Shown in pieces: positions 5,522 through 7,445 of a stretch of 7,445 nt of DNA (its first letter is position 1; every line of letters begins with the position of its first letter). A program made the position numbers and the translations under genes. The DNA lies in NCBI GenBank assembly GCA_016932955.1, contig JAFGBV010000127.1, positions 1-7,445 on the forward strand, in the 5' to 3' direction. Under the pieces are notes generated by a model. The model was given only the letters and a program-made list of their open reading frames with translations. It was not told where the DNA came from and ran no database searches. The DNA is from Anaerolineales bacterium (GTDB taxonomy: Bacteria; Chloroflexota; Anaerolineae; Anaerolineales; UBA4823).

Positions 5522-5573
5522 GCAGTCATTCGAAGATGTCATCTCGATCAGAAATCCGGAGACAGGCAGGGCT

Positions 5574-6248
5574 ATGAAGCGTATTGCTCTCTATAGCCTT
5601 GGAATATTGGTCGCCTTGTTGGTGGTCTCTGCGTTCGCTTTTGCTGTTTTCCAGCCGGTGAAGGTATTACCGCGCATCCGTTTGGCGCCCGGCTTTTCTC
5701 TGACTGATCAAGATGGACAGCAGTTGACCAATGAGGACATGCGCGGCAAGATTGTGTTGTACAACTTCGCCTATAGCAACTGTCCAGAGCCCTGCGGAGA
5801 GCTCGACCACATCATGAGCGCCGTGCAAGATGGGCTGCCAGAGGTGATGGCGGGTGGCGTGCCTGTGCAATTGGTGACGATTTCTATCGATCCACAGCGT
5901 GACACGCCCGAGGTTCTGCAAGCCTATGCCGAAAAGGTTGGTGCTGACACTGCTACCTGGCATTTTGCGAGCACCACCAATACTGCGCTGCTGAAGACGA
6001 TCATCGGGGCAGGCTTCGAAGTCTATTATCAAGCCGGGGATGACGGCAGTTTCGAGCTTTCCCCATCCTTCGTTCTGGTGGATGGTTGGGGCATTATCCG
6101 CGGCGAATACCAATTTGTCACCAGCCCGCCGGACGCAGCGCGCATCCTGCGCCACATCGCTGTCTTACAAGAAGAGGTGCTAAAGAGCGTGGGCGCCGGG
6201 AAGCTGGTCTATGAAGCAGCACATCTATTTTTGTGCTATGAGGATTGA
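5574..6248 (+). CDS. Sco/SenC-like thioredoxin-fold protein lacking the copper histidine
   Basis: This 224-residue protein has an N-terminal membrane anchor (about 4-26, no lipobox) and a Sco1/SenC thioredoxin domain facing the outside. It keeps the CxxxC motif (C70-P-E-P-C74 in Y-S-N-C-P-E-P-C-G), the A-P-G-F-S-L-T-D-x-D-G opening at 38-48, and the family block T-I-S-I-D-P-Q-R-D-T-P-E at 102-113. In copper-binding Sco proteins a D-H-S/T motif follows about 85-95 residues later. Here the aligned segment is F-E-L-S-P-S-F-V-L-V-D (160-170), with E161-L162 in place of D-H, so the third copper ligand is missing. A helical tail of about 30 residues ends in L-F-L-C-Y-E-D with an extra Cys221. The likely role is thiol reduction of the CuA cysteines of oxidase subunit II rather than copper delivery. 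It is the first gene of the oxidase operon, 42 bases before the second Sco gene. Confidence 0.85.
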   Translation: MKRIALYSLGILVALLVVSAFAFAVFQPVKVLPRIRLAPGFSLTDQDGQQLTNEDMRGKIVLYNFAYSNCPEPCGELDHIMSAVQDGLPEVMAGGVPVQLVTISIDPQRDTPEVLQAYAEKVGADTATWHFASTTNTALLKTIIGAGFEVYYQAGDDGSFELSPSFVLVDGWGIIRGEYQFVTSPPDAARILRHIAVLQEEVLKSVGAGKLVYEAAHLFLCYED

Positions 6249-6249
6249 T

Positions 6250-6274
6250 CCGCCGGTCATCGCTGACCGGGCGG
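6250..6274 (+). promoter_or_regulatory. GC-rich intercistronic hairpin
   Basis: CCGCCGGTCA (6250-6259) pairs with TGACCGGGCGG (6264-6274) over 10 bp with one bulged G and a TCGC loop. It starts one base after the stop codon of the first Sco gene and ends within the G-rich start of the GGAGGAGGA ribosome binding site of the second. With no T-run it is not a terminator; it may mark an mRNA processing or stability point, or tune translation of the second Sco. Confidence 0.5.
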
Positions 6275-6290
6275 GAGGAGGATCGCCATC

Positions 6291-6890
6291 ATGAAAAATC
6301 GTGCCTGGATTTGGATCATTGCCGGGTTCATCGGCTTGACCCTGGTAGCTATATTTGTGCTGCCCAAATTGCGCCCTTACACGTTCCATGGGACGCTGAT
6401 ACAGTCACAAGATGTATCGCCCGATTTCACGCTGACCACCCAGGATGGGCAGGCTGCCAGCCTGAGCGATTTTCGCGGCAAGACCGTCCTGCTCTATTTT
6501 GGATACACCTTCTGTCCAGACGTTTGTCCTGCCACCCTGGCAGAGGTGAACAAGGCATTGGAGAATTTGGGTAAGATGGCGGAAGATGTGCAGGTGATCA
6601 TGGTGACGGTTGATCCTGAGCGGGACACTCCCGAGAAGCTCTCGGAATACCTCAAGCATTTCAACCCAACCTTTATCGGCTTTACCGGCAGCCCCCAAGA
6701 GATTGCCGAGACGGCCGCGTTATATGGCATTTACTATGGGAAGCAGGAAGGCTCGGATGCGACAGATTATCTGGTGGACCACACCGCTTCTTTGATGGTG
6801 ATCGACGAGGGCGGGCACCTCAAATTGATTTACCCATTCGGGGTACCCGCGCAAGAAATTGCGGATGACCTGGCGTATATGATGAAATAA
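6291..6890 (+). CDS. Sco1/SenC copper chaperone for cytochrome oxidase
   Basis: The 199-residue protein carries one N-terminal membrane anchor (about 6-24) and a complete Sco domain. Copper ligands are all present: C75 and C79 in F-C-P-D-V-C-P, and H164 in Y-L-V-D-H-T. The Sco block V-T-V-D-P-E-R-D-T-P-E is at 105-115 and Y-F-G-Y-T-F at 69-74. Proteins of this family deliver copper to, or reduce the cysteines of, the CuA centre in oxidase subunit II, which is encoded just downstream here. GGAGGAGGA lies about 9 bases before ATG 6291. It is 20 bases upstream of the subunit IIa gene, so the order is Sco, Sco, IIa, II. It is clearly a paralogue of the gene before it but retains the histidine the other has lost. 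Confidence 0.93.
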   Translation: MKNRAWIWIIAGFIGLTLVAIFVLPKLRPYTFHGTLIQSQDVSPDFTLTTQDGQAASLSDFRGKTVLLYFGYTFCPDVCPATLAEVNKALENLGKMAEDVQVIMVTVDPERDTPEKLSEYLKHFNPTFIGFTGSPQEIAETAALYGIYYGKQEGSDATDYLVDHTASLMVIDEGGHLKLIYPFGVPAQEIADDLAYMMK

Positions 6891-6910
6891 GTTAATGGAA
6901 GGAGGCAGGA

Positions 6911-7048
6911 ATGGCGGAGAAAGACAAGAAAAATAATGATTTTCAGCCCAAGGGTACGATATTGATCTTGATCATATTCCTGGTTACGATGATCGTGTTA
7001 TGGGGCTCGGTGTATTGGATTCTGCTGCAGCGGGGGGTTACCTTATGA
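6911..7048 (+). CDS. cbaD: Cytochrome c oxidase subunit IIa (ba3-type small subunit)
   Basis: The 45-residue protein has a charged N-terminus (M-A-E-K-D-K-K), one membrane helix at about 16-39, and ends R-G-V-T-L. It shares the P-K-G ... W-x-x-V-Y ... R-G pattern with the 34-residue subunit IIa of Thermus thermophilus ba3 oxidase, whose helix takes the place of the first helix of subunit II in other oxidases. AAGGAGG lies 5 bases before ATG 6911. Its TGA overlaps the ATG of the subunit II gene (ATGA), which suggests coupled translation and 1:1 production. Short genes like this are easily missed. The assignment rests on sequence pattern plus its place directly before a ba3-type subunit II, so it is fairly secure; the gene name follows Thermus usage. 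Confidence 0.88.
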   Translation: MAEKDKKNNDFQPKGTILILIIFLVTMIVLWGSVYWILLQRGVTL

Positions 7049-7445
7049 ATAATAAACCATCTCTACACATTGACCCCGTCGAACGGACCTGGATCTTGAT
7101 CAGTGTGGGGATTTTGGTCATCTTTGCCATCGCGGTCACGATTGCCGGTTTTGCCATGGGTATTCAGGTGCCCGCGCCAGTAGCCCGGGTCGACCCAAGG
7201 AAAGTGGCCTCGGAGGGCGAATTTGCCAACCCTGGCTTGCGCGAGCTTGCCCCCGGCAAGTATGAGGCCTATATCCTGGCGCAGACCTGGCAGTTCAACC
7301 CCAAGGAGATCCGCGTCCCGGTAGGTTCTGAGATCACCTTCTACGTAACCAGCAAGGACGTCCAACACGGCTTCAAACTGGAGGGGACGAATATCAATAT
7401 GCAGATCGTGCCCGGTCAGGTTTCGTCCCTCTCGGCGACCTTCGA
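7045..7445 (+). CDS. cbaB: Cytochrome c oxidase subunit II, ba3 type (CuA subunit), 3' end outside window
   Basis: The first 133 residues are present. A short N-terminus leads into a single membrane helix at about 16-39, then a cupredoxin domain on the outer face. Segments match Thermus ba3 subunit II closely in pattern: R-V-D-P at 48-51, E-I-R-V-P-V-G-S-E-I at 88-97, and the CuA ligand region D-V-Q-H-G-F at 105-110 followed by E-G-T-N-I-N and P-G-Q-V-S. H108 is the first CuA ligand; the Cys-containing CuA loop lies beyond the window. Having one helix rather than two agrees with a separate subunit IIa encoded just before. The start ATG overlaps the stop of that gene, and GGGGGG about 7 bases upstream can serve as ribosome binding site. 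The protein takes electrons from a cytochrome c or cupredoxin and passes them to subunit I, whose gene is expected next. Confidence 0.93.
   Translation, partial: MNNKPSLHIDPVERTWILISVGILVIFAIAVTIAGFAMGIQVPAPVARVDPRKVASEGEFANPGLRELAPGKYEAYILAQTWQFNPKEIRVPVGSEITFYVTSKDVQHGFKLEGTNINMQIVPGQVSSLSATF

Larger units (their letters stand above)
5253..5573. other. Gene-free stretch with repeats
   Basis: No frame on either strand here looks like a real gene. The stretch holds the nested inverted repeats listed separately, an internal 6-bp hairpin (GGAAGT 5386-5391 with ACTTCC 5409-5414), and a CCGG-TGAG-CCGG hairpin at about 5430-5441. A GATAAT at 5509-5514 could be a -10 box for the oxidase operon, but no -35 box stands at a normal distance. 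The ribosome binding site of the following gene is weak (GGAG 12 bases before the ATG, or GCAGG about 3 bases before). Confidence 0.6.

Noticed and set aside
5318..5542. 74-codon open frame on the - strand in the gene-free stretch
   Set aside because: It runs through both arms of the 14-bp inverted repeat and has no ribosome binding site or recognisable motif.
5667..6155. 162-codon open frame on the - strand
   Set aside because: It is antisense to the first Sco gene, whose CxxxC and Sco motifs are clear; the opposite frame shows no motif.
1..7445. Defence system, CRISPR array, prophage or insertion sequence
   Set aside because: No evenly spaced repeats, transposase, integrase, nuclease or toxin-antitoxin pattern is seen; the genes are housekeeping and respiratory.

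Overview
The window reads as chromosomal DNA of a GC-moderate, respiring bacterium. The best guess is a Chloroflexota (Anaerolineae-like) genome: the protein style, the tandem Sco genes ahead of a Thermus-like ba3 oxidase operon, and a perfect AGACCTGACAGGTT inverted repeat all fit. This assignment is inference and was not tested by any search. Nearly every gene is on the + strand; the one exception is a corrinoid adenosyltransferase.

Left part (1-3510). The window opens in the last third of a MobA/MocA-like nucleotidyltransferase. A stand-alone receiver-domain response regulator follows, with its own sigma70-like promoter. Next is a tightly packed run of housekeeping genes: RNA 2',3'-cyclic phosphodiesterase (thpR), ribosome silencing factor (rsfS, apparently starting at a CTG codon), a double-GNAT acetyltransferase, and a monoacylglycerol-lipase-like alpha/beta hydrolase. 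The gaps within this run are 22, 9 and 11 bases, so it is probably one transcript.

Middle part (3511-5573). A 122-base leader with nested dyads precedes a membrane-anchored DsbA-like thiol oxidoreductase, whose gene ends at a strong intrinsic terminator. A PduO-type ATP:cob(I)alamin adenosyltransferase on the - strand is divergent from a 68-residue zinc-ribbon protein on the + strand. They share a 39-base intergenic region with overlapping promoter-like sequences, and the adenosyltransferase mRNA may be leaderless. A 321-base gene-free stretch then carries a nested inverted repeat.

Right part (5574-7445). This is the start of a cytochrome oxidase operon: two Sco/SenC proteins, a 45-residue cytochrome c oxidase subunit IIa, and subunit II (CuA subunit, cut by the window end). 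The II/IIa pair matches the Thermus ba3-type oxidase. The catalytic subunit I should lie just downstream. The first Sco keeps its CxxxC but has lost the copper-binding histidine; the second keeps both. This suggests one redox Sco and one copper-carrying Sco working together on CuA assembly.

I see no mobile element, CRISPR array, tRNA or rRNA, and no clear candidate for a wholly new system. The most interesting points are the split Sco pair, the non-ATG rsfS start, the nested repeat at 5306-5521, and the overlapping divergent promoters at 4986-5018.
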